This document shows positions 19,475 through 27,993 of a DNA stretch of 64,000 nucleotides, one piece after another. Under the pieces are notes generated by a model. It ran no database searches. It saw only the letters and a list, made by a program, of their open reading frames with translations, and had not been told where the DNA came from. The stretch lies in contig JAFLBZ010000025.1 of assembly GCA_017303715.1 (NCBI GenBank), forward strand, positions 1-64,000, read 5' to 3'. The stretch's first letter is position 1, and every line of letters begins with the position of its first letter. Source of the stretch: Rhodothermia bacterium. GTDB lineage: Bacteria; Bacteroidota; Rhodothermia; Rhodothermales; UBA2364. Both the position numbers and the translations under genes were made by a program.

Positions 19475-20698
19475 TCAACGGCGAGGATGATAAGATGCTT
19501 TGTCTGACAGAACTGCCACGTTGATCTTGGGTAGTTCGCAGCGCATTTGTGGAGGATTAATGGTTAACTTTTTAAACTTGTTCCCCGCATCCAAGTTGGC
19601 AAAGCGGATATTGTTTTCCAGCACACATACTCGGTGTTCGGGTTTATACTGCCCATCGGAGCCAGTAAGGGTTGGATTTAGGATGCCGTCGTACACAATA
19701 TGGGGCGTTTTCCTTCTGAATTTGAGCATAAACAATTGCCCCATACGGTTTTTGAGGTCTGGCGTGGAACGGCTTTGTTGGTAGGTGTTTTTGTGGATAA
19801 AAATATTTGCCGGAAATGGATTGTATTCTTTGTCTTGAATTGGAATTTCCGTCATTAGATAACTGGCAATGGCCACCGAGACCGTTTTATGACCTTCAAT
19901 CCGGTTTCCTGTAATCTCAACGCCCGATGTGGCCAGAACAATAACCCCAGTTCCAGCGGGAACCGTAGCCACCATATTGCCTTTCGGTGCGAAGTTGCGG
20001 TAATTGTTGTTGTGGATATGGTTGTTATACACCCTCACCATGCCGCCTTGTTTTTTGAGAAGACCCGGTAAATCAAAAACCAAAATGCCGCCCGTGTTGC
20101 CCGTAGATTCGTTGTCATAGACCTCGGCATTGGTGGTGTTTTCAATTTCGATACCAGCCACATTCTGAAATGCACGAGATTTGCGCACAATCACCCGATC
20201 TGATTGTCCCACATAAATACCCGCATCGGAAGCGCCAATGGCCTCGCTGCCCTCGATGAGGACGCGGGTGCATTGCACGGGATAGAGGCCATACGCCCCA
20301 TTTTTTTCACTTCCTTTGGCCGTCCACGCTGTTTTGATGTTCCGAAACGTAATGCCATCCACCTTTTGCACCTTAATGGCGTCCCCTTTTGCATCCACCA
20401 CCGAAAAATCCTCCAGCAGGATGTCTTGCCCGTCCGTAATGCGTATCCCCTCCGCGCCTTCTGTTTGACCTTTAAAGTTAAGAATGGTTTTGTCTTTACC
20501 AGCCCCTTTTATGGTAACGCGCTTTTTGCCATCCATCGAGAGGGAGCCTTGAATCTGAAACGCGCCTTCGGGGAGTTGAACCGTTTCGCCATCCGCTACC
20601 ATAATCAGTTTGGTTTGGATTTGTTTTTCCACCTCGGCTTGGGCAAGCACAATATGAGGCAATGAGCATAGAATAAACAACAATAAATACTTACGCAT
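19475..20698 (-). CDS. Secreted right-handed parallel beta-helix protein (TIGR03805-like)
   Basis: 407 residues with a signal peptide (YLLLFILCSLPHIVLAQA). The body shows repeated short strands typical of pectate-lyase/NosD beta-helices, for example VTIKGAGKDKTILNFKG, ITFRNIKTAW and GIEIENTTNAEVYDNES. The Cys-containing C-terminus resembles the SO_2931-type family. Those proteins are usually encoded beside a SO_2930-type di-heme cytochrome, which here is about 10 kb away. The gene follows a TonB-dependent receptor by 35 bp, so the two are probably co-expressed and act at the cell surface. No catalytic residues are assignable. Confidence 0.78.
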   Translation of the reverse strand: MRKYLLLFILCSLPHIVLAQAEVEKQIQTKLIMVADGETVQLPEGAFQIQGSLSMDGKKRVTIKGAGKDKTILNFKGQTEGAEGIRITDGQDILLEDFSVVDAKGDAIKVQKVDGITFRNIKTAWTAKGSEKNGAYGLYPVQCTRVLIEGSEAIGASDAGIYVGQSDRVIVRKSRAFQNVAGIEIENTTNAEVYDNESTGNTGGILVFDLPGLLKKQGGMVRVYNNHIHNNNYRNFAPKGNMVATVPAGTGVIVLATSGVEITGNRIEGHKTVSVAIASYLMTEIPIQDKEYNPFPANIFIHKNTYQQSRSTPDLKNRMGQLFMLKFRRKTPHIVYDGILNPTLTGSDGQYKPEHRVCVLENNIRFANLDAGNKFKKLTINPPQMRCELPKINVAVLSDKASYHPRR

Positions 20699-20733
20699 GT
20701 TAATTTTGGTCAGAATGAAAAAAGCGGGTCATA

Positions 20734-23091
20734 TTAAAAGTCCACCTCCCACGTTAAGACGGGGATAAATTCGGACTGATACGAGAAATAATAGGTTTTT
20801 GATTGTGGGTCATATTGTTGCCACTGCGGGTTTTTTCGGCTACCAATGTTCATCATGTCCAACGACAGGGTATAGTTGTATGTACTGCGGTTTTTGGTAA
20901 GAGCAACCCGGCCATCCACACGGAAATAATTTGGAACTTGTGCCGTAAAGATACGATTTTCATCCGAGACATAGTATCCGGCCAAAGCAGATTTTACTTC
21001 GTCGGGAGGGGTGTAGCGGTTTCCGCCATTCCAAGCAATGCGGCTCCCAACTTGCAAAATGCCTCCTTTTCGCAGGGCAAATTCTTTTCCTGCCATGTAA
21101 CTGGAAGTGAACCGGCTATCGTATTGGGTAGAATAAGTTTTTCCGTTTGGCAACTCAAAGAATGAGCGGAAATATGCGCCTGTCAATAGGAAGAAATAGC
21201 GGTCGCCAAAATAGCGTTCCACCACCAAGTCAAGTCCATAATTGCGGCCTGTTCCCTTGGGGGTCAAGCCCGTTTGCCCAAATCCCTCCATGTCGTTAAA
21301 AAACCAGTAGCTATTTTCGCCAGAGGCCAATGTAGGGACGTTAAACAATTTTTGATAATACGCCTCGGTTTGGATGTGGAATTGCTCTACTGGAACATAA
21401 TTATGGCTCATTACCACGTGGTGTGCCTTGGCAAACGGCAGCTTATAGTTGGGCAGTGCGGTATCCGGTACACAGTTTGGCATTATGGTCGGGCAAATAT
21501 TCCGCTTAAAATACAGGCCAATGGGCAAAATGCGGCTATGTAGGCCATAGGCGAGTGTAACCGTTTGGCGGGGCGAAATTGTGGAGGTAAGGGCAAGACG
21601 AGGTTCTACACTTGATGTTTTGTTCAACGCAAACCAAAGCCCATGGAGACCTGCAAGGATAGCAGTCCGTGAGGTTAAATCATACTTGGCTTGTGCATAG
21701 ATGTTGGCCTGTCCGGTAGTGCCCTCTGCATCCATAGCGGTTTGCCAAAAATTGCGTACCAAGCGATCAAAAAACAGGTTATACTGGAAAATGCTTACGT
21801 TAAATCCGGCTTTCAGTGATAAAAACGTAGAGACTTTTTGGCTATAATGCGAGGCCAAACTTAAACGTGTATCGCGGGCATTATTGTGTGCGGTAATGGC
21901 GGGTGTCCGAACGTTATTGAGCGTGTCTTCTACAATCGAGTTGTAGTTATCCATCAGCGCAAGGGTGGTTTTAAGGTATGATTTTGGGGTAAGTAAATAG
22001 GTATTGGTCACGCCCAAGACCCCCAAATTGGTTTCAAAGTCCGACCTTTGGCGGTCTCCACGGGTTTTCCATTTGCTTTGGTCTTTTAATTCGGAATGGC
22101 GTTCCAAACTCAACCCACCAAAACCAAAGACGGTGGTGGTAGATTTGCCGTTTGCCGAAGGGAAATAAAGCAGAAAAGACAGGTCTTGGAAGGTATTGCT
22201 CGTCCGTTCCGAGACAAAATTGAAGCCCAAGCCCGATAGAATGCCGAGGGTGGAGTAGCGATAATTGGCTACATACGAGCTTTTCCCTTTCTGGATAGGC
22301 CCCTCGGCTCCCAGTTCTAAACCAATAAGGCCAATGCGTCCGGTATATTCGCGTTTTTCGGTGTTCCCATGCCGGAAACGCATGTCAAAAACCGCCGAGA
22401 GGGCATTACCGTATTCTGCCGCAAACGCACCGGAGGAGAAGTCGGAATTGGCCAAAAGGCTCGCCGAAAAGGCGCTAATCCCACCACCAGAAGAACCCGG
22501 ACGGGCAAAATGATTGGGATTTGGGATGTCCACCCCTTCTAATCGCCACAAAACACCGGACGAGGTGTTGCCACGTACCACAATATCGTTGTTGTTGTCC
22601 TGTGTATTTGTTACGCCCGGATAGCCCGCTACCAAACGGCTGGGGTCATTGATGGTGGCCGCATAGCGTTTGGTTTCCTCCACCGAAAAAGACCGCGCCG
22701 ATACTACCGACATCTCGTTGAGTGGGTCGTTTTTCCGGCTTGCAACAATGGTTGTTCCCGTTAGTTCCGTATTAAGTTCAGACATTTCGATGGTCAAATC
22801 GGTTTCTTTGGCCGAAGTGATCTCAATTCTGTTTAAAATAACCTCCGCATATCCCAGAAATTGCACGCGAACGGTATAAACGCCAACCGTTACCCCTTCC
22901 AGTCGGAAACGCCCGTCTGCGCCGGAGGTTGTGCCTTTAAGAGGTTTGGATTCGGGCAAGGTAATCGTTGCACCCGTGAGTGGGTGGCGGGAAGTTTTGT
23001 CTATCACTACGCCTTTCAGGGTTTGTTTTGGGCGTTGTGCCACCACGAAAAGCGGGCCTAACAGGAGGAAACAAAGGAGATAACGGTACAT
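20734..23091 (-). CDS. TonB-dependent receptor with carboxypeptidase-regulatory-like domain
   Basis: 785 residues. Signal peptide YLLCFLLLGPLFVVAQ, then a carboxypeptidase-regulatory-like beta sandwich (TLKGVVIDKTSRHPLTGATI, about 22-105). A plug domain follows (about 115-230, with NDIVVRGNTSSGVLWRLEGV), then a 22-strand-type barrel rich in aromatic alternation that ends in Trp-Glu-Val-Asp-Phe, a standard outer-membrane C-terminus. It is an energy-coupled outer-membrane importer; the cargo is unknown. It is first in a two-gene unit with the beta-helix protein, which could be a surface partner. Confidence 0.92.
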   Translation of the reverse strand: MYRYLLCFLLLGPLFVVAQRPKQTLKGVVIDKTSRHPLTGATITLPESKPLKGTTSGADGRFRLEGVTVGVYTVRVQFLGYAEVILNRIEITSAKETDLTIEMSELNTELTGTTIVASRKNDPLNEMSVVSARSFSVEETKRYAATINDPSRLVAGYPGVTNTQDNNNDIVVRGNTSSGVLWRLEGVDIPNPNHFARPGSSGGGISAFSASLLANSDFSSGAFAAEYGNALSAVFDMRFRHGNTEKREYTGRIGLIGLELGAEGPIQKGKSSYVANYRYSTLGILSGLGFNFVSERTSNTFQDLSFLLYFPSANGKSTTTVFGFGGLSLERHSELKDQSKWKTRGDRQRSDFETNLGVLGVTNTYLLTPKSYLKTTLALMDNYNSIVEDTLNNVRTPAITAHNNARDTRLSLASHYSQKVSTFLSLKAGFNVSIFQYNLFFDRLVRNFWQTAMDAEGTTGQANIYAQAKYDLTSRTAILAGLHGLWFALNKTSSVEPRLALTSTISPRQTVTLAYGLHSRILPIGLYFKRNICPTIMPNCVPDTALPNYKLPFAKAHHVVMSHNYVPVEQFHIQTEAYYQKLFNVPTLASGENSYWFFNDMEGFGQTGLTPKGTGRNYGLDLVVERYFGDRYFFLLTGAYFRSFFELPNGKTYSTQYDSRFTSSYMAGKEFALRKGGILQVGSRIAWNGGNRYTPPDEVKSALAGYYVSDENRIFTAQVPNYFRVDGRVALTKNRSTYNYTLSLDMMNIGSRKNPQWQQYDPQSKTYYFSYQSEFIPVLTWEVDF

Positions 23092-23393
23092 GACGGCTTA
23101 GTTTGTGGAACCGATAGAAAGTACTTCATGATTTCTGCATTTCAAATTAAAAAATGGCTGACCTCTCGGCATGTGTATATATCCGCTGTAAATTTTCTAT
23201 CACCTTTTTACAGTATTATGGGAGGGATAAGGGTTTAATGCCAGTATCTTCTTTTGATAGCCCTGCGCTTAAAGGCAATGGATGGTAATTCATGTTTGCA
23301 CAAGTGCGCTTTTAAGGGAGAGTTTAGGTACAGCATTAAATGCCGCATTAGAAATTTGCGTATAGCCTTCATTGGTTTAATCCCTCCTTCATC
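23092..23393. other. Divergent intergenic region
   Basis: About 300 bp between the TonB receptor gene and the acyltransferase gene, transcribed away from each other, so it should hold both promoters. It is AT-richer than its flanks. I see no clear operator, riboswitch or small gene. Confidence 0.4.
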
Positions 23394-24164
23394 ATGGAAA
23401 CCCCATTTTTTTCTAAGCCGAAAGAAACCTCGGAAGACAGGCTCCGGCCTTCGCTCAAGACCATCGGTTTGGCAGCTTGGATTGGCCTATCGGGAAGTCT
23501 TTATACGGCTTTTTGTTGTATCGTTGTGCTTGTACACAACATGATCCGTCCGGGACTCGCCACTTTCCACCAATGGAGCAGGCGTTGGGGGCGTGGAATG
23601 CTGGCCCTGATGGGCATTCGGGTACTGGTAGAGCGGTCTTATGCCTTAGACCCCGCAAAACCTTATATTTTTCTGGCAAACCACCAGAATGTATTGGATA
23701 TTTTGGTCTCCACCGGATTTATTCCTGTCCCGTTTGGCTTTTTGGCAAAAGTGGAGTTGAAAACCGCTCCCTTTATCGGTTGGGTCTTACAACGCTTCTG
23801 TATTTTTGTGGATCGTTCTACGCCGCGAAAAGCGGTCGAGAGCATCCAAGCGGCGGGTAAAATGGTTCGTGACGGACATGCGGTGCTGGTGTATCCAGAA
23901 GGTGAGCGGACTTGGAGCAACCATATGGTTCCTTTTATGCGGGGTGCTTTTGAGATTGCGATTGCGGCGGGTGTGCCCATCGTACCCATCTCTTTTATCG
24001 GCTTTTATGCCTTTGCCGATGAGCGCCGTTATTTGGTTTCGCCCGGAAAAATACGGGTCGTATTCCACCCACCCATCGAAACCACAGGACTTACCCGAAA
24101 AGACCTTCCGGCTTTGATGGAAACCGTTTTCGGGATCATTCAGCGTGGACAAGAGCGGGATTAG
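23394..24164 (+). CDS. plsC: 1-acyl-sn-glycerol-3-phosphate acyltransferase (PlsC family)
   Basis: 256 residues with an N-terminal membrane segment (about residues 20-45). It carries the four acyltransferase blocks: NHQNVLD (the HX4D motif), GFLAKVELKTAPFIGW, VYPEGERTWS (an EGxR-like block) and VPIVPISFIG. PlsC adds the second acyl chain to make phosphatidic acid at the inner membrane. Its 3' end overlaps the convergent PLP decarboxylase gene by about 29 bp. Confidence 0.9.
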   Translation: METPFFSKPKETSEDRLRPSLKTIGLAAWIGLSGSLYTAFCCIVVLVHNMIRPGLATFHQWSRRWGRGMLALMGIRVLVERSYALDPAKPYIFLANHQNVLDILVSTGFIPVPFGFLAKVELKTAPFIGWVLQRFCIFVDRSTPRKAVESIQAAGKMVRDGHAVLVYPEGERTWSNHMVPFMRGAFEIAIAAGVPIVPISFIGFYAFADERRYLVSPGKIRVVFHPPIETTGLTRKDLPALMETVFGIIQRGQERD

Positions 24165-25623
24165 CGATTTCCAATTTTTCGGCAACGTCACGGATTACAT
24201 ACAGCAAATTATCTATCGCCGCCATATCTTTCCGGTGGTTGATGAGACAAGCACGTAAAACAAACCGCCCTTTCAGTTTGGTTCCCATGATAAAAACGCG
24301 ACCATCTTTTTCTAAAGCGGGAACCAATTTTTTATTGAAAGCCTCTATCGCCGCCGCTGACGTCAACCTACCCCGATACTGGAAGCAGCCCACTGCCAAT
24401 TTTGCGGAGGCAACCCACTCAAACGCTGGTTCAGACGTCACTTTTTCTTTTAAATATTGGGTAAGGGCAATGTCTTTTCGGATCATCTCGCGGAAACGGT
24501 CAAATCCATATGCCTTGAGGGACATCCAGACCTTAAACGCTTTGGCGTTACGTGAAAGTTGGAAATAATGGTCGTTAAAGTCGAATTGTGCCTGAGGTGC
24601 GTCGAATGTATTGTCCAGATATTCGGCATAATGCTGGTACGAACTACGGAGTGCTTGCCAATTACGAACCAAAACACAGCCCACTTCAAAGGGTTGATAG
24701 AGCCACTTATGAAAATCTAAGGCCACCGAATCCGCACGTTCCAAGCCCTTATATGCAGGTTGTAACTCTGGCAATGCCGAGGCCAAACCGCCATAAGCGC
24801 CATCCACATGAAACCACAAACCATATTTTTGAGCCAGATCAGCCAATTCGTCTAAGGGATCTATTGCGCCCATGTTCACGGTTCCGGCATTGCCAATGAT
24901 GCAAAACGGCTGAAAACCTAACGCCACGTCTGCTTGGATTTGCTGTTCGAGCAGGTCTGTACGGATGGTATAATCTCCACCAGTGGCAATTTTCCGCAGA
25001 TGTTTGCTTCCCAGACCCAGTAGCGACATGCTTTTTTCAATGCAATTATGGGTTTCTTCGGAGGCATAAACCATGAAAGGCTTCAGGCCAAACAGGCCGT
25101 TTTTTTGAAGGTTCAACTGTTTAAAAAACGTGTTTCGGGCAACGGTCAGCCCTGCTAAGTTGGCCTCCGATCCTGCACTGACCATTGCGCCGCCGGCTTC
25201 TTTGGTAAAGCCAACCATTTCAGCTGCCCATTTTACTACCCGTTTCTCGATCTCTGTCATAGCGGGGGCCAAGTGCCACTTGGTATTGTTTTGGTTCAGG
25301 GTTGCCATGATAAACTCTGCTACGGTCGAGACCTGATTCCCCCCAGACATAACATAGGCATACATGTTTTTACCAAAATTTCCGGTGGCCGTTGCCACTA
25401 TATTGGTTTGTATTTCCTCAAATAGCTCCGAGATTGGGATCGGATTTTCCGGCAACGATTCTTCAAACAATGCCGCCATTTCCTCCGGCGAATGGGCATT
25501 AAACCCTTTTTGATGGGCCATGTTTTGATAATAGGCCACGACCATCTGGAACGTGCGGTTCAACAGGTCTTCAAATTCGGGCAAGGGGAAGTCAAGGGTC
25601 TGGGTTTCTTGTATGGCAAGCAT
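24136..25623 (-). CDS. Group II PLP-dependent amino acid decarboxylase
   Basis: About 495 residues from the chosen ATG (MLAIQETQTLDF). A 31-residue in-frame extension is possible but looks non-coding. Family signatures: NPIPISELFEEIQTNIVA, GMMVSAGSEANL-like GAMVSAGSEANLAGL, NAGTVNMGAIDPLDELA, WFHVDGAYGG, and the PLP-Lys motif in VALDFHKWLYQPFEVG. This is the aromatic-L-amino-acid/glutamate/tyrosine decarboxylase fold. The exact amino acid is not readable from motifs. Its 3' end overlaps plsC tail to tail. Confidence 0.88.
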   Translation of the reverse strand: MLAIQETQTLDFPLPEFEDLLNRTFQMVVAYYQNMAHQKGFNAHSPEEMAALFEESLPENPIPISELFEEIQTNIVATATGNFGKNMYAYVMSGGNQVSTVAEFIMATLNQNNTKWHLAPAMTEIEKRVVKWAAEMVGFTKEAGGAMVSAGSEANLAGLTVARNTFFKQLNLQKNGLFGLKPFMVYASEETHNCIEKSMSLLGLGSKHLRKIATGGDYTIRTDLLEQQIQADVALGFQPFCIIGNAGTVNMGAIDPLDELADLAQKYGLWFHVDGAYGGLASALPELQPAYKGLERADSVALDFHKWLYQPFEVGCVLVRNWQALRSSYQHYAEYLDNTFDAPQAQFDFNDHYFQLSRNAKAFKVWMSLKAYGFDRFREMIRKDIALTQYLKEKVTSEPAFEWVASAKLAVGCFQYRGRLTSAAAIEAFNKKLVPALEKDGRVFIMGTKLKGRFVLRACLINHRKDMAAIDNLLYVIRDVAEKLEIANPALVHAE

Positions 25624-25793
25624 TTTTTCGTCCAAGATAAGCAAGGCCGCGCCGCAATAAACTTCCCATTGGTTCATCCATCCAAGAAATTTATATGCCC
25701 ATCCCGCATTTCCCAACCGATATTCGTTTTCGCAAATGGCTTAGAGGGCAAAGCAAATGGCTTTAGTGACAAAACTGTGCAACTCAAACACGG

Positions 25794-26390
25794 CTACCGG
25801 AGGATCAACGTTTTATAGATCGGTTCCCACCACAGCGGCGGATCAACCCAAAATAAAAAAGCCAAAACCCCGACCATCATGGCCACAGGCCGCCAACGTG
25901 TATCCTCTTTTTTGCGATAAAACCGGAATAGAAATGCACTTGCCACAATCAAGATCAGCGCTTCGGTGGGTGTACGGACAAGACGCAGTGCCAAATAATT
26001 TGCCACAATCTGACCACAAAGTATCCAAATAAACGATCCCGCCATAGGAAATGCACCCAGCGGCGACTTGATGAGCGCGCCTCCTTGCCATTTTTTAGGA
26101 AAAAGATCGAAGCACATATGAATGGCATAACCCGGAAAAAAGCCCAAGCCGAAAAACCGCAACAGCCGCGACCAATCCTCGGCATTCAGTTTGGCATCTT
26201 CAAAATAAGGGTCTGCAAAATTATACCCAGAAACCAACAACCACCAGACGATAATCGGTACTATCATGCCATGTGTCCAGAATGAACGGTGGTCGAAAAA
26301 TGGTAGTTTGTGATCCCAATCGGCCATATGTAGCCCAATAGAAATGCCTGCCACCAGCGCCATGAGGTTCGGAATCCAATCTTGAATCAT
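25794..26390 (-). CDS. YdjM-like membrane protein (putative metal-dependent hydrolase)
   Basis: About 198 residues starting at MIQDWIPNLM; upstream in-frame residues look non-coding. It has several hydrophobic segments. Near the N-terminus is a His/Asp cluster, HMADWDHKLPFFDHRSFWTH, reminiscent of the DxDHxxP...HR..TH motif of the DUF457/YdjM family. A second conserved-looking stretch is PGYAIHMCFDLFP. Such proteins are annotated as membrane-bound metal-dependent hydrolases, without proven substrate. It stands between the decarboxylase and nhaA on the same strand with generous gaps. Confidence 0.6.
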   Translation of the reverse strand: MIQDWIPNLMALVAGISIGLHMADWDHKLPFFDHRSFWTHGMIVPIIVWWLLVSGYNFADPYFEDAKLNAEDWSRLLRFFGLGFFPGYAIHMCFDLFPKKWQGGALIKSPLGAFPMAGSFIWILCGQIVANYLALRLVRTPTEALILIVASAFLFRFYRKKEDTRWRPVAMMVGVLAFLFWVDPPLWWEPIYKTLILR

Positions 26391-26604
26391 GTTTATTACA
26401 TATGTTTTGTTGTTTGTAATATAATTCGTGGACATGGAATTTGCAAACGATCCCACGAAAGGAAAGGCTCTTTTTTACGTGTTGCTCAACTTCCTATAAG
26501 CCCGTGTGAAATCCAACAGTGCTTGACCCTTTTGTAGGCTGGTTTTTGCGTCGAAAACGACAGGCTGTAAACGTGTGTTTTTCGTCTGTATTGCTTTTAC
26601 GAAA

Positions 26605-26637
26605 CGAAAAACCCCGTCACCAAAGCGTAACGGGGTC
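26605..26637 (-). terminator. Rho-independent terminator of nhaA
   Basis: On the minus strand ACCCCGT pairs perfectly with ACGGGGT across a 12-base loop and is followed by a T run. It lies 25 bp past the nhaA stop codon. Confidence 0.85.
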
Positions 26638-26661
26638 TCTAATGTAAAAGCGTAAGGTTTC

Positions 26662-27849
26662 TTAGTGTACGTAGGTATCTTCTTCGTCCGCCTCTGCTGT
26701 TGGTTTGGCGGCAATGCCCAAAATAATCAACCCTATAATTGCGGAGAAAACAGAGCCAATCAGAATGGCTAATTTTGCAACATTGAGCAAAGAGCCTTCA
26801 GGAAACGATAGCGAAGCAATGAACAAAGACATCGTAAAGCCAATCCCTGCCGTAAAACCAATGCCCAAAATCTGCAACCATGTGGCATTAGAAGGTTGTT
26901 TGGCCCAGCCAACTTTAATCGCAATAAATGTTGTGACAAAAATGCCCAATGGTTTTCCGAACATTAGACCAAAGACAATACCATAGCTGAGGTTAGAAAA
27001 CAACATGCCCACCTCGTCGAATGGGATAAGAATGGCCGTATTTGCCAATGCAAAAATCGGGAGAACGCCATAATGAATGGGCTTGTGCAGGGCGTGTTCT
27101 AAGTCCTCTACTTTGGATAGCGGAATGGTAAGTGCCAGCAAAACACCGGCGATGGTGGCATGAATCCCCGATTTAAGGATCAAAAACCAAAGGACGAACC
27201 CCAAAATGGCATAAGGGGTCATTTGTTTTACCCCGCCTTTGTTCAACAGAAAAAGCACACCCATCACCAGAACGGCCAAGCCAAGCATTGCCAATTTGAT
27301 CCCTGATGAATAGAAGACGGCAATAATCAAAATGGCGGCCAAGTCGTCAATAATGGCTAAGGCAGTCAGGAAAACTTTTAGCGCGAGCGGAACCCGTTTG
27401 CCAAGTAAGGACAAGACCCCCAAGGAAAACGCGATGTCGGTTGCGGTGGGAATAGCCCAACCATCCATGTATGGGGTTCCCCAGTTGAAGGCCATGAAGA
27501 TAAGGGCTGGAACCAATAAACCGCCAATGGCTGCGGTTGCAGGCAGAATGGCCTTTTGCATGTCCGACAATTCCCCTTTAAGGAGTTCCCGCTTAATTTC
27601 TAAGCCCACCAAAAAGAAAAAAAGCACCATCAAGCCATCATTAATCCAGTGACCAAGTGACTTTTCGAGCATCCCAGCGCCGACTTGCACCTGCCAAATG
27701 TTTTGATAGGCTTCTTTGGTTGCTTCAAAGTTGGTCAGAAAAATGGACAATAAGGTGGCGAGAACCAACAATATCCCGGATAACTTCCCGTCTTCTGCCC
27801 ATTCTTTAATGGGGTGAACAAAAATGGGATGAAGCAACTTCTTTACCAT
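26662..27849 (-). CDS. nhaA: Na+/H+ antiporter NhaA
   Basis: 395 residues with about twelve membrane segments. Typical NhaA stretches: GHWINDGLMVLFFFLVGLEIKREL in overlapping parts (for example FFFLVGLEIKRELLKG), ALIFMAFNWGTPYMDGWAIP, and ATDIAFSLGVLSLLGKRVP. ALAIIDDLAAILIIAVFY carries the paired Asp residues of the ion-binding site. The protein exports sodium in exchange for protons at alkaline pH or high salt. A strong terminator follows directly. The C-terminal tail is acidic (EADEEDTYVH). Confidence 0.97.
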   Translation of the reverse strand: MVKKLLHPIFVHPIKEWAEDGKLSGILLVLATLLSIFLTNFEATKEAYQNIWQVQVGAGMLEKSLGHWINDGLMVLFFFLVGLEIKRELLKGELSDMQKAILPATAAIGGLLVPALIFMAFNWGTPYMDGWAIPTATDIAFSLGVLSLLGKRVPLALKVFLTALAIIDDLAAILIIAVFYSSGIKLAMLGLAVLVMGVLFLLNKGGVKQMTPYAILGFVLWFLILKSGIHATIAGVLLALTIPLSKVEDLEHALHKPIHYGVLPIFALANTAILIPFDEVGMLFSNLSYGIVFGLMFGKPLGIFVTTFIAIKVGWAKQPSNATWLQILGIGFTAGIGFTMSLFIASLSFPEGSLLNVAKLAILIGSVFSAIIGLIILGIAAKPTAEADEEDTYVH

Positions 27850-27993
27850 AAGCGTTGTATTTTAAGGGTTTATAGAAGGGTCAACACAACAATTTGCCCG
27901 ATTGCGGCCATCAGGCTCAGGTATTGACTACGTGCCAACTGGGTTGAACGTTCCAATCTTTTTTACGATTCTTGATGAATGAAGCGAAAAGCC

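Noticed and set aside
25624-25716. 31-residue N-terminal extension of the PLP decarboxylase
   Set aside because: The extension has no similarity in character to the family N-terminus, while the ATG at 25623 gives the expected start.
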